Below, one piece after another: positions 43,772-52,383 of a stretch of DNA of 64,000 nt. The notes under the pieces are model-generated. The model saw nothing but the letters and a program-made list of their open reading frames with translations, was not told the origin of the DNA and did no database searches. Numbering within the stretch: the stretch's first letter is position 1; each line of letters begins with the position of its first letter. The position numbers and the translations under genes are program-made. The DNA is from Pseudooceanicola antarcticus (GTDB lineage Bacteria > Pseudomonadota > Alphaproteobacteria > Rhodobacterales > Rhodobacteraceae): NCBI RefSeq assembly GCF_900215355.1, contig NZ_OBEA01000005.1, positions 62,001 through 126,000 on the forward strand, in the 5' to 3' direction.

Positions 43772-45751
43772 ATGACCTTCTTTCCCCATCTCGGAGAGCT
43801 CGGCTCGGCGGCGATGCAGCTGGTGCTGCTGGCCGGCGTGGCGCTGGTGCTGCCCTCGGTGGTCAACCCAGCCGACAGCCGCCACCGCACCGTGCTCTTC
43901 GCCATCGCCTTCTTCTTTGCCCTTCGCTACGCCTGGTGGCGCGGCACCCAGACCCTGGCCCCGGTGGGCCTCAGCGTCGATTTCGCCGCCTCCATCTCCC
44001 TCTTCCTCATCGAGCTCATGGCGCTGATCGGCTCGCTCTCGGCCTTCGTCATCATGTCGCGCATCAAGCTGCGCAGCCGCGAGGCCGATGAACATGCCGG
44101 GTGGTGGGGCGAAGAGCTGCCACGGGTGGCGATCCTGATTGCCACCTACAACGAGGACAAGGACGTGCTGGAGCGCACCATCGTCGGGGCCAAGGCGGTG
44201 GATCATCCCCGCAAGGAGGTCGTGGTGCTGGATGACAGCCGCCGCGACTGGCTGCGCGACTTCTGCGCCGAAGAGAACGTCCGTTACATGCGCCGCCCCG
44301 ACAACAAGGGCGCCAAGGCCGGCAATATCAACGCCGCGCTCGAGCGCCTGTCCCAGGACCCGGAGCCGCCGGATTTCGTCGCCGTTCTGGATGCGGATTT
44401 CGTGCCGCACCGGGGCTTCATCACCCGCTGCCTGGCGCTCTTCCATGATCCCGAGGTAGGGCTGGTGCAGACCCCTCAGCACTTCTTCAACCCCGACCCG
44501 ATCCAGCACAACTTCGGTCTCAGCCGCTCCTACCCCGATGAGCAGCGCTTCTTCTTCGACCACATGCAGCCCTCGCGCGATGGCTGGGGCATCGCCTTCT
44601 GCTGCGGCACCTCGTCGATGTGCCGCTTCTCGGCGCTGCAGGACATCGGCGGGCTGCCCACGGAAAGCGTGACCGAGGACTTCATGCTGACCCTGACCCT
44701 GCAGAACCACGGCTGGCGCACCGCCTACCTGGCCGAACCCCTGACCGAGGGGCTGGCTCCGGAGGGGCTGAAGGAATATGTCACCCAACGGGCGCGCTGG
44801 TGCCTGGGGCTGATGCAGATCGTGCGCTCGTCCATCGGGCCCTTCAGACGCTCGAACCTGCGCCTGCGGGATCGCTGGTCGATGGTGGATTCGGTCTTCT
44901 ACTGGACCACCACCTTCCCCTTCCGCATCGCGGCGATCATCTTTCCGCTGCTCTACTGGTACGGCAACGTCATCGTGGTCAACGCGACGCTGCCCGATGT
45001 GCTGAGCTACTTCGGCAGCTACTCCGTCTGGATCCTGCTGGTGCTCAACCTGCTGAGCCGGGGCATGGTGGTGCCGGTGCTGAACGACGTGAGCCAGCTG
45101 ATCGGGGCGGTGCCGATCAGCCGCGCCGCCTTCACCGGGCTCTTCCGCCCCCAGGGGCACCCCTTCTCGGTCACCGCCAAGGGGGGCGACCGCTCGCAGG
45201 TGATCGTGCAATGGCGGATGATGATGCCCTTCCTGCTGGCCTTCGCGCTGACGCTCGGCGGGCTCCTGCTGGGCATCTTCGTCGACCGTTTCGCCTATAA
45301 CGACGCCGGGGACGGCAAATGGGTCATCCTGTTCTGGACGGTGTACAACCTGGTGGTGCTGGCCACCACCTGCATGGCCTGCATCGAGCTGCCGCGGGCC
45401 GAAGTCCATGTCGCCGACAAGCCCGAGCGGGTGACCTTCTCGACAGAGGAGGCCTCGTGGAACCTCTGGATCACCGCGCTGACCATGGACACCGTTCGCC
45501 TGCGCGGCGTCTCCTTCCCCGCCGATACCCATGGCGATCTCGAGATCGAGGGCGTGCCGGGCCCGATCGAGGCCTTCGTGCTCTCGGCCACCGAGGATGG
45601 CGCGCGGCTGCAGTTGATGGCGAACGAGGCGCAGAGGGATGCGCTCTTCCTGCGCTTCTACGCCGAGGGCAATGAGCCGGGGGTGGGCCGGGTGCGTGCC
45701 TCAGCCCTGCTATCGGACATCGCGCAGCGGCTTTCGCTCTCGCACCGCTAG
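43772..45751 (+). CDS. processive GT2 beta-glucan synthase (BcsA/BgsA-like)
   Basis: A 659-residue membrane glycosyltransferase. Two or three helices lie at the N terminus, and the catalytic domain carries DD (154-155), DAD (207-209), TED (301-303) and QRARW (339-343), the signature of processive beta-glycan synthases. Four or five helices follow. The C-terminal region (about 540-659) should bind c-di-GMP in this family, but a clear PilZ RxxxR...(D/N)xSxxG pattern is not visible. It is shorter than Rhodobacter BcsA, and no bcsB or bcsC is nearby, which fits mixed-linkage beta-glucan or curdlan-type synthases better than cellulose. Confidence 0.88.
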   Translation: MTFFPHLGELGSAAMQLVLLAGVALVLPSVVNPADSRHRTVLFAIAFFFALRYAWWRGTQTLAPVGLSVDFAASISLFLIELMALIGSLSAFVIMSRIKLRSREADEHAGWWGEELPRVAILIATYNEDKDVLERTIVGAKAVDHPRKEVVVLDDSRRDWLRDFCAEENVRYMRRPDNKGAKAGNINAALERLSQDPEPPDFVAVLDADFVPHRGFITRCLALFHDPEVGLVQTPQHFFNPDPIQHNFGLSRSYPDEQRFFFDHMQPSRDGWGIAFCCGTSSMCRFSALQDIGGLPTESVTEDFMLTLTLQNHGWRTAYLAEPLTEGLAPEGLKEYVTQRARWCLGLMQIVRSSIGPFRRSNLRLRDRWSMVDSVFYWTTTFPFRIAAIIFPLLYWYGNVIVVNATLPDVLSYFGSYSVWILLVLNLLSRGMVVPVLNDVSQLIGAVPISRAAFTGLFRPQGHPFSVTAKGGDRSQVIVQWRMMMPFLLAFALTLGGLLLGIFVDRFAYNDAGDGKWVILFWTVYNLVVLATTCMACIELPRAEVHVADKPERVTFSTEEASWNLWITALTMDTVRLRGVSFPADTHGDLEIEGVPGPIEAFVLSATEDGARLQLMANEAQRDALFLRFYAEGNEPGVGRVRASALLSDIAQRLSLSHR

Positions 45752-46860
45752 CCTGTCTTGCTGCGCGGCCTGCCCCGGTAGGATTGCAACGCCGCCAGCG
45801 CGCGCGAGAACCGTGCCGCCTCGGCGGTGCTCTGGGATTCCGGCGGATAGCGCTCTTCGCCCCGCGCCAGGGCCTCGGCATTGGCGGCCAGCGCCGAGAT
45901 CGGCCGCACGAAGAGGCGGACGAAGAAGAAGGTGAAGATCAGCAGCACGACAAGCGCCACGCCGAAGGCCACGATGGAGGTCACCAGCAGCGAGGTCAGG
46001 CCGGGCCGGAAGGAATCCGCGCTGATCCGCGCCGCCAGGCGCCAGCCGAAAGAGGGCAGATCCCTGTAGGAGACCGAAGACACCAGCGTCGTGAAATAGG
46101 CCTTTCCGTCGGGCCAGGTCTCGCGCCCTGCCGTCTCGGCCCCGGCCCGCGCGGCACCGATCAGCCGCGCCTCGCCCGGCCCCGGCAGGCCCACGCCCGA
46201 GGTCATGATGACACGACCCGCCTGGTTGATCAGGTAGAGGTCCAGCCCCTGCATCTGGGCGATCTCGGTCAGGATCTCTTCCATCCAGCTGGCGTCGATA
46301 TGCATGCCGACCACGCCGGTGACATCCCCGACGCTGTCATGCACCGGCAGTGCCAGGTCGATGAAGCGCAGCGGCGTCCCGCCCTCTGAGCTCAGCTTCT
46401 GCGCCAGGAGCACCGCCTCGTGCACGTCCCCCGCGAAACCGGAGCGCAGGCCGTTGCGGAACCAGGGTCTCTGGCTGACATCGGCGCCCTCCAGCAGCCC
46501 CTCGGCCGCCGCCAGCACCGTGCCGTCGAGCCCCGCGTAGCCGATCCAGGAGATCCGCGAGCCGTCCCCGCGCATTCCGTCCATCAGCTTCTCGATCTCG
46601 TTCAGATCCGAGCTCCCCGCCTCCTTCACCAGGTGGTGCAGATCGATCCAATCGGAATAGAGCAGATGGCCGATGCTCGAGGCGGCGGCCTGGGCGCGGC
46701 TGCGCACGGCGAAGTCCAGGGTCTCGTCGATGGTATTCTGCGACCGGGCCCAGAAGACGCCTGTCGCGGCCAGGGCCATCACCACAACGGAAACGAGGAT
46801 GGAGGCATAGGTGACGGCGGCAAGACCAAGGGGGCTGCGGCTGCGGGTGGACTGGGCCAA
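45748..46860 (-). CDS. Cache-HAMP membrane sensor protein without output domain
   Basis: A 370-residue protein. Transmembrane segments at about residues 12-36 and 285-310 flank a periplasmic Cache-type sensor domain (ISWIGYAGLDGTVLAAAEGL, QRPWFRNGL, GVVGMHIDASWM). A HAMP-like segment (VRPISALAANAEALARGE) follows, and the protein ends about 30 residues later. There is no kinase, GGDEF/EAL or chemotaxis signalling domain. It converges on the glucan synthase gene with a four-base overlap. Confidence 0.85.
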   Translation of the reverse strand: MAQSTRSRSPLGLAAVTYASILVSVVVMALAATGVFWARSQNTIDETLDFAVRSRAQAAASSIGHLLYSDWIDLHHLVKEAGSSDLNEIEKLMDGMRGDGSRISWIGYAGLDGTVLAAAEGLLEGADVSQRPWFRNGLRSGFAGDVHEAVLLAQKLSSEGGTPLRFIDLALPVHDSVGDVTGVVGMHIDASWMEEILTEIAQMQGLDLYLINQAGRVIMTSGVGLPGPGEARLIGAARAGAETAGRETWPDGKAYFTTLVSSVSYRDLPSFGWRLAARISADSFRPGLTSLLVTSIVAFGVALVVLLIFTFFFVRLFVRPISALAANAEALARGEERYPPESQSTAEAARFSRALAALQSYRGRPRSKTG

Positions 46861-47065
46861 GGGGTTCTCCTCGTGGGTTTGCGCACTCCGCCCCGTGGCG
46901 GGCCTGCGTTCCGCCCTCGGATCGGGGTCAGTCGGACACCTTGCCTAGCGGTGAAATCCGGCATTTGCATGGCAGATCAACGCTGAACCCCGTGGCTGAC
47001 GGGCAGCCTGGCAGGGCCCGCCCCCTTTGCGCGCCCCTGCCCTGCTCCCTGTTCAGACCCGGCGG

Positions 47066-48214
47066 TCAGTCCCGCTGCAGAACCCCGTCGACGACCACGC
47101 CTGCCACCGAAAGATCGCGGTCGAGCAGCGTCAGCCCGGCGCGTTTGCCGCGGCTGAGGCTGCCCAGCTGGTCGTCCAGCCCCATGGCACGCGCCGGTGT
47201 CTGGCTGGCCATGCGGATCGCCGTGCCCAGGCCGCAGCCCGTCATCCGGTCCATCTGCACCACCGCCTCGATCATCGACAGATCCGCCCCGGCCAGCACG
47301 CCATCGGCATTGGTCAGCCGCCCCCCGCGGCGGAAGATGCGCTTACCGAGAAGCTCGAACTCCTGCAGGTCGGTGCCAAGCGGGCTCATGGCATCCGTGA
47401 CGAGGAACAGCCGCTCCGGCCCCATGCGCTCCAGCGCCAGCCGCAGGTTGGCCGGGTGGACGTGGAAGCCATCGGCAATGATCCCGGCGCAGAGCGCGCC
47501 CGAGGCCAGCACCGCGCCGACCAGCCCAGGCTCGCGCGGGGTGATCTGGCTCATGGCGTTGAAAAGATGGGTGGCACCGCGAAGGCCCGCCGCCTCGGCG
47601 GCCTCGATGGTGTCGAAACCCGCCTGCGAATGCCCGGCAAAGACCCGCACCCCGGCCCGCGCCAGCACCGCGACCTGGCCCGCCGCCGCTTCCTCGGGCG
47701 CCAGCGTCAGCAGGAGCGGCACCGGGCAGGAAGACAGCAGCGCCACGTCCTCGGCGTCCAGCTTGCGGATGCAATGGGCCGGGTGGATGCCGGGGCGTTC
47801 GGGCGACAGGAAGGGGCCTTCCAGGTGCAGCCCGATCACGCCGGGGGTCGTCGAGGCTGCCACCGCCTGCATGGCGCGCTCGTACTTGCGGTCCTGGTCG
47901 GTGATGAAGGTCGGCAGGAAATAGGCGGTGCCGCCCTTGCGGGCACCGGCGGCGATGACCTCGAGCGTCTCCGTCTCGGGCCGGTCGTTGAAGAGCACGC
48001 CCCCCGCCCCGTTGAGCTGCAGGTCGATGAACCCCGGCGCGGCGATCGGGGTCTCGATCACCTGGTCGCAGACCTCAGGCGCCTCGGCGCCATTGACCAC
48101 GTCGACGATCCGGCCCCCCTCGATCAGCACCGCGCGGTCGCGCTGCGGCTGGTCCGAGAGCCCGTCGTAGAGTTCCGTTGCCCGGATGGCGCTCAGATCA
48201 GCCAAGGTCCACAT
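47066..48214 (-). CDS. nagA: N-acetylglucosamine-6-phosphate deacetylase
   Basis: A 382-residue amidohydrolase that removes acetate from GlcNAc-6-phosphate. Visible features are APGFIDLQLNGAGGVLFND near the N terminus (given as GFIDLQLNGAGG), IGLHLEGPFLSPERPGIHP, VFAGHSQAGFDTI, GATHLFNAMSQITPREPG and LVTDAMSPLG. It is the last gene of the amino-sugar operon and its start overlaps the nagB stop by 17 bases. Confidence 0.95.
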   Translation of the reverse strand: MWTLADLSAIRATELYDGLSDQPQRDRAVLIEGGRIVDVVNGAEAPEVCDQVIETPIAAPGFIDLQLNGAGGVLFNDRPETETLEVIAAGARKGGTAYFLPTFITDQDRKYERAMQAVAASTTPGVIGLHLEGPFLSPERPGIHPAHCIRKLDAEDVALLSSCPVPLLLTLAPEEAAAGQVAVLARAGVRVFAGHSQAGFDTIEAAEAAGLRGATHLFNAMSQITPREPGLVGAVLASGALCAGIIADGFHVHPANLRLALERMGPERLFLVTDAMSPLGTDLQEFELLGKRIFRRGGRLTNADGVLAGADLSMIEAVVQMDRMTGCGLGTAIRMASQTPARAMGLDDQLGSLSRGKRAGLTLLDRDLSVAGVVVDGVLQRD

Positions 48215-48974
48215 CCTGTCCGTTGGGGTGCACGAAATCGTAGTAGTCCCGCATCTTCAGCGCAGAGGCGGCCCCTTCGTCCAGCAGGATCGTGGCCTGG
48301 GGATGAAATTGCAGCACAGAGGCCGGGCAGGCCGCGCTCACCGGGCCCTCGATCATCGCCGCCACGGCGCAGGCCTTGTGGGCCCCCGTGGCCACCAGCA
48401 GGATGCGGCGTGCCTCCATGATGGTGCCGACGCCCATGGTGATGGCATAGGTCGGCACCTCCTCGCCCTCGGCGAAGAGGCGGGCGTTGTCCTCGCGGGT
48501 CTTGCGGGTCAGGGTCTTCACCCGCGTCCGCGACCCCAGGCTGGAGAAGGGCTCGTTGAAGCCGATATGGCCGTTGGCGCCGAGGCCCAGCAATTGCAGG
48601 TCGATCCCGCCCGCCGCCGCGATGGCCTCGTCAAAGAGCCGGGCTTCGGTGTTGGGGCTGGCGGCATCGCCGCGCGGCACATGGGTGTTCTCGGGGCGGA
48701 TGTCGATATGGTCGAAGAGCTGCTCGGCCATGTAGCGGTGGTAGGATTGCGCGTGATCGGGGGCGAGGCCCACGTATTCATCCAGGTTGAAGCTGCGCAC
48801 CCCGGCAAAGGAGATCGCCCCCGCGCCCTGACGCAGGGCGGCATAGACTGGCTCCATCGTGCCGCCGGTGGCCAGGCCCAGGGTGCAATCGGGCTTTGCC
48901 TCGACAAGAGAGAGGATCTCTCGGCTGGCCGCCTCGGTGGCCAGCTCTGCGCTCTTCAGGATGAGGACCTTCAT
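48198..48974 (-). CDS. nagB: glucosamine-6-phosphate deaminase
   Basis: A 258-residue isomerase/deaminase converting glucosamine-6-phosphate to fructose-6-phosphate and ammonia. Motifs are LGLATGGTMEPVYAAL, FNLDEYVGLAPDHAQSYH, LLGLGANGHIGFNEP and the catalytic region FSSLGSRTRVKTLT. The ATG at 48974 (MKVLILKSAEL) is the family start; the frame is open 43 codons further upstream. It acts directly after NagA. Confidence 0.95.
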   Translation of the reverse strand: MKVLILKSAELATEAASREILSLVEAKPDCTLGLATGGTMEPVYAALRQGAGAISFAGVRSFNLDEYVGLAPDHAQSYHRYMAEQLFDHIDIRPENTHVPRGDAASPNTEARLFDEAIAAAGGIDLQLLGLGANGHIGFNEPFSSLGSRTRVKTLTRKTREDNARLFAEGEEVPTYAITMGVGTIMEARRILLVATGAHKACAVAAMIEGPVSAACPASVLQFHPQATILLDEGAASALKMRDYYDFVHPNGQDVDLG

Positions 48975-49021
48975 CGGATCGTCCTTCGCAATGGGGGTTT
49001 GGTCCGGGCAAGCGCCCGGCT

Positions 49022-49041
49022 CCCGTGCCGGGTGGCACGGG
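49022..49041 (-). terminator. intercistronic hairpin between murQ and nagB
   Basis: An eight-base perfect stem (CCCGTGCC / GGCACGGG) with a four-base loop in the 97-base gap inside the operon. Lacking a T run, it more likely stabilises or processes the mRNA than terminates it. Confidence 0.4.
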
Positions 49042-49071
49042 GGAGGTTCGGAAGTTCGGCGCGGGGCGTGG

Positions 49072-49953
49072 TCAGCCCGCGAGGGCGATATGCAGCTTGC
49101 CATCGGCCGCGGACAGCCGTGCCTCGGCGGCGGCGCGACCCAGCGAGAGGCTCAGCATCACCACCGCCAGCTTGATCGAGCCCTCGGCCTCGGCCAGCGC
49201 GGCCTCGGCCTTTTCGGGCGTCGCATCGGCCAGTTCGGCCACCATCTCGACGGCGCGGCGTTGCAGCTTCTCGTTGGTGGGGCGCATGTCGACCATGCGA
49301 CCGCGGAAGACATAGCCCATGCGGACGAAGATCGCGGTGGATAAGCAGGTCAGGATGACCTTCTGCGCCGTGCCCGCCTTCATCCGGGTCGAGCCCGCGA
49401 CGATCTCGGCACCGGTATCGGCAACCAGGTAGAACTGGGCCTCGACCCCGATGGGGCCCTGCGGCGCATTGCCGACGGCCACGGTGAGCGCTCCGGCGGC
49501 GCGGGCGTGGCGCAGGCCCTCGACCACGTAGGGCGTGCGCCCCGAGGCCGCGAGGCCGATCACCACGTCATCGGCGGTCAGGCCCGCATCCTCAAGCGCG
49601 GCGACGGCGGCGGCGCCGTCATCCTCGGCGCCCTCGACCGCGGTCACGAAAGCCCCCTGCCCGCCGGCCATCAGCGAGATCGCGCGCTCGGGCGCCCAGC
49701 CGAAGGTGGGCGGCAGCTCGGCGGCGTCGATCGCGCCAAGTCGTCCCGAGGTCCCGGCCCCGAGGTAGATCAGCCGACCACCGCGCGAAAGCCGCTCGGC
49801 GGCCAGGTCGACGGCCTCGCTCATCTGAGGTGCCACTGCATGGGTGGCGGCAACCGCCGCGATCTGGCCTTCGAGCATGGCCTCGACCAGGTCGCGGGTC
49901 GGCCAGGTCTCGATGCCCTTGTAGCGGAAGGCGGCGCGTTCAGTGGGTATCAT
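49072..49953 (-). CDS. murQ: N-acetylmuramic acid 6-phosphate etherase
   Basis: A 293-residue SIS-domain enzyme that cleaves the lactyl ether of MurNAc-6-phosphate to give GlcNAc-6-phosphate. Features are RLIYLGAGTSGRLGAIDAAE, PPTFGW, VIGLAASGRTPYV and AGSTRMKAGTAQKVIL. It links recycling of peptidoglycan sugars to NagA/NagB. The ATG at 49953 overlaps the preceding kinase gene by 14 bases. Confidence 0.95.
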   Translation of the reverse strand: MIPTERAAFRYKGIETWPTRDLVEAMLEGQIAAVAATHAVAPQMSEAVDLAAERLSRGGRLIYLGAGTSGRLGAIDAAELPPTFGWAPERAISLMAGGQGAFVTAVEGAEDDGAAAVAALEDAGLTADDVVIGLAASGRTPYVVEGLRHARAAGALTVAVGNAPQGPIGVEAQFYLVADTGAEIVAGSTRMKAGTAQKVILTCLSTAIFVRMGYVFRGRMVDMRPTNEKLQRRAVEMVAELADATPEKAEAALAEAEGSIKLAVVMLSLSLGRAAAEARLSAADGKLHIALAG

Positions 49954-50842
49954 GGGGGGCAAGATCCTTGTCCTTGGCAATCATGGCCGCATGCAGGGCC
50001 GCGTCGATACGGGGGAATTCCACCTCGTGGCCCGCCAGCACGCTGGTGATCTCGGCGCGGATGGACGGGTCGAGGCCCAGCACCCCGCCGACGAAGGCCA
50101 CTGGTGCCTCACCGCAGCGGTTCAGCATGGTGCGCCCCAGGTGGGCCAGTTCGCGGCCCGCCTCGCGCAGCAGCTCCTGCGCGGCCTCGTCGCCCTCGCG
50201 GGCGGCCTCGGCCACCGCCACCGCCAGGCGGCCGATGCGGCCCCGGTCGCCGCCGTAGACATAATCGCGCATGGCGTCATGGGTATTGCCGCCCATGGCC
50301 GCGAAGACGCAGGAGGCGAGGATCTCGACCTCCTTCGGCCCGCCGTCCTCGTCGATGCGGCGGAACAGCAGCCGCAGGGCGCGCAGCGCGATCCAGACGC
50401 CGGAGCCCGCGTCATCCACCAGGATGCCGCGCCCGCCGACCACGATGCGCTCGCCCCGTTCGTCATAGGTCATCCCGACCGAGCCGGTGCCCGCCGAGAC
50501 CAGGTGCCCGCGCCGCCCGTGGAAGGCGGAATGCCAGGCCAGGCCCATGTCGCTGGAATAGCTGAACCGTTCGCGCGGCAGGCCGAGGATGTCCGAGACC
50601 TGCTCCTCGATCTGCGGGTGACGCGAGAAACCGGCGCCGGTGATGCCGAATTCGGCGAAGGAGACAGCGCCCGGCAGCGCATCGCGCACCGCCTCGATCG
50701 CGCCGCGGAAACGGGCCAGGCTGCGGGCGTCGTAGATCAATCCGCTGGCGCCATCGGTGATGCCGCGGTCAATGACCTCGCCGTCGCGGTCGACAAGCAC
50801 CCAGCGAGAGGCCGTACCGCCGATATCCATACCAAGATACAA
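49940..50842 (-). CDS. BadF/BadG-type N-acetylglucosamine or amino-sugar kinase
   Basis: A 300-residue ASKHA-fold kinase of the BadF/BadG/BcrA/BcrD ATPase family, which includes eukaryotic-type GlcNAc kinase and bacterial MurK. Phosphate motifs are YLGMDIGGTASRWVLVD, LVSAGTGSVGMTYD and RGILVDDAGSGVWIAL. It would phosphorylate imported GlcNAc, MurNAc or related sugar to feed MurQ, NanE and NagA. The exact sugar is not readable. Confidence 0.88.
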   Translation of the reverse strand: MYLGMDIGGTASRWVLVDRDGEVIDRGITDGASGLIYDARSLARFRGAIEAVRDALPGAVSFAEFGITGAGFSRHPQIEEQVSDILGLPRERFSYSSDMGLAWHSAFHGRRGHLVSAGTGSVGMTYDERGERIVVGGRGILVDDAGSGVWIALRALRLLFRRIDEDGGPKEVEILASCVFAAMGGNTHDAMRDYVYGGDRGRIGRLAVAVAEAAREGDEAAQELLREAGRELAHLGRTMLNRCGEAPVAFVGGVLGLDPSIRAEITSVLAGHEVEFPRIDAALHAAMIAKDKDLAPHDTH

Positions 50843-50845
50843 GGG

Positions 50846-51529
50846 TCAAACTCCTGTCTGCTGAGGCGCCAGGGCGCGAACGAAGCCCTGGGTGATGGAT
50901 CTGGGGTTGGTGATCATCGTGCCGACGACCACCGCATGGGCGCCCCTGGCCAGGGCCTCCGCCGCCTGCTCGGGCGTGGCGATGCGGCCCTCGGCGATCA
51001 CCGGCACCGGAACGGCGGCCACGAGGGCCTCGATCAGGTCGTAATCCGGCCCCTCGGGCGGAGGCGCCGCCGGATCGGTATAGCCCGAAAGCGTGGAGGC
51101 GACATAGGTCGCACCGGCCTCGGCGGCGCGGCGGCCCTCCTCGACGCTGGAAACATCGGCAAAGACCTCGGCCCCGGCTTCCAGGACGTGGGCCAAGACC
51201 TGCTGCCATGTGTCCGAGCCCTCGCGGGCACGTTCGGTACAGTCGAGCCCGACGATCTGGGCGCCGGCGTCAAGAACCGCCTGGGCGGCCTCTCGGGTGG
51301 GCGTGATGTAGACCGGGGCGTCCGAGAAGATCTTGTTGATGCCGATCACCGGCAGCGAGGTGCGGGCGCGGATCTCGGCGATGTCGGCGGGACCATTGGC
51401 GCGCAGCGCCCCGGCTCCGGCCTGCTCGGCGGCTTCGGCCATGGCAGCCATGTGCTGCGGCCCGTGGAGCGGGTTGTCCACCCGCGCCTGGCACGAGACG
51501 ACAAGACAGCCTTTGGGGATCAGGGTCAT
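50846..51529 (-). CDS. nanE: N-acetylmannosamine-6-phosphate 2-epimerase
   Basis: A 227-residue TIM-barrel epimerase converting ManNAc-6-phosphate to GlcNAc-6-phosphate. Motifs are LVVSCQARVDNPLHGP, LRANGPADI, VIGINKIF, VGLDCTER, TYVASTLSGYTD and VIAEGRIATPEQA. Its presence suggests the operon also handles sialic acid-derived or ManNAc substrates. The ATG overlaps the stop of the upstream permease (ATGA). Confidence 0.93.
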   Translation of the reverse strand: MTLIPKGCLVVSCQARVDNPLHGPQHMAAMAEAAEQAGAGALRANGPADIAEIRARTSLPVIGINKIFSDAPVYITPTREAAQAVLDAGAQIVGLDCTERAREGSDTWQQVLAHVLEAGAEVFADVSSVEEGRRAAEAGATYVASTLSGYTDPAAPPPEGPDYDLIEALVAAVPVPVIAEGRIATPEQAAEALARGAHAVVVGTMITNPRSITQGFVRALAPQQTGV

Positions 51530-52383
51530 TTCACGGCTCCTGCGGTCATGCCGTTGATGAATTGCTTGGACAGGATGATGTAGACCAGCGTGATCGGCGC
51601 GGCGGCCAGCGTCAGGCCCGCGAACATCACGCCCCAGTCGGTGCTGTATTCGCCGATGAAGCTGGTCATCCCCTGCGGCAGGGTCTTCAGCGCATCGTTC
51701 TGGATGAAGACCAGCGGGAAGAAGAAGTCGTTCCAGATCGGCACCAGGTTGTAGATGCCCGCGATCACCATGGCCGGGCGGCAGAGCGGGATCATCACGC
51801 TGAACATGATGCGCGCCTCCGAGGCCCCGTCCATGCGCGCCGCGTCCTCGAGCTCTCGCGGCAGGGTGCGGATGAAGCCGGTCATGATGAACACCGTCGA
51901 GGGCAGGCCCATGGCGGTATAGACCGCGATCAGCGCCCAGTGGGTATTGAGGATGCCCATGTCCCGGAACAGGATGAAGAGCGGAATGATCGCCAGCTTC
52001 AGCGGCACCATCAGGCCGGCCATGAAGAACAGCAGCAGGAAGCTGGAGCCCCAGAACTCGTAGCGGGCGATGGCATAGGCGGCCATGGTGCCCAGGGTCA
52101 GCAGCAGGAAGATCGAGGCGCCGGTGACCACGAAGGAGTTCATCAGGTAGCGCAGGAATTCGGTCTCCGTCGCCATCGAGACGAAGTTCGCCACATTGGT
52201 GAAATCGGGGATGGCGAAAGGCTGCTGGAAGATCTCGATGTTCGACTTGAAGCCCGACATGATCATGATGGCGATCGGGAAGAGCATCAGGACGGTATTG
52301 GCGATCAGGATGATCTGCATCAGCCCGTCGCGGCCATAGGTGCCCAGCAGGCCCGGCTTGTCGTAGGTGCTTTGCATGCTCAT
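51526..52383 (-). CDS. sugar ABC transporter permease, MalG type
   Basis: A 285-residue inner-membrane permease with six helices and the EAA loop ELEDAARMDGASEARIMF. It belongs to the carbohydrate uptake transporter-1 class. It overlaps both its upstream (permease) and downstream (nanE) partners by four bases. Confidence 0.95.
   Translation of the reverse strand: MSMQSTYDKPGLLGTYGRDGLMQIILIANTVLMLFPIAIMIMSGFKSNIEIFQQPFAIPDFTNVANFVSMATETEFLRYLMNSFVVTGASIFLLLTLGTMAAYAIARYEFWGSSFLLLFFMAGLMVPLKLAIIPLFILFRDMGILNTHWALIAVYTAMGLPSTVFIMTGFIRTLPRELEDAARMDGASEARIMFSVMIPLCRPAMVIAGIYNLVPIWNDFFFPLVFIQNDALKTLPQGMTSFIGEYSTDWGVMFAGLTLAAAPITLVYIILSKQFINGMTAGAVK

Noticed and set aside
43772-45751. Calling the GT2 synthase bcsA (cellulose synthase)
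   Set aside because: Catalytic motifs fit, but there is no bcsB/bcsC, the protein is short, and no PilZ signature is visible; a broader beta-glucan synthase call is safer.
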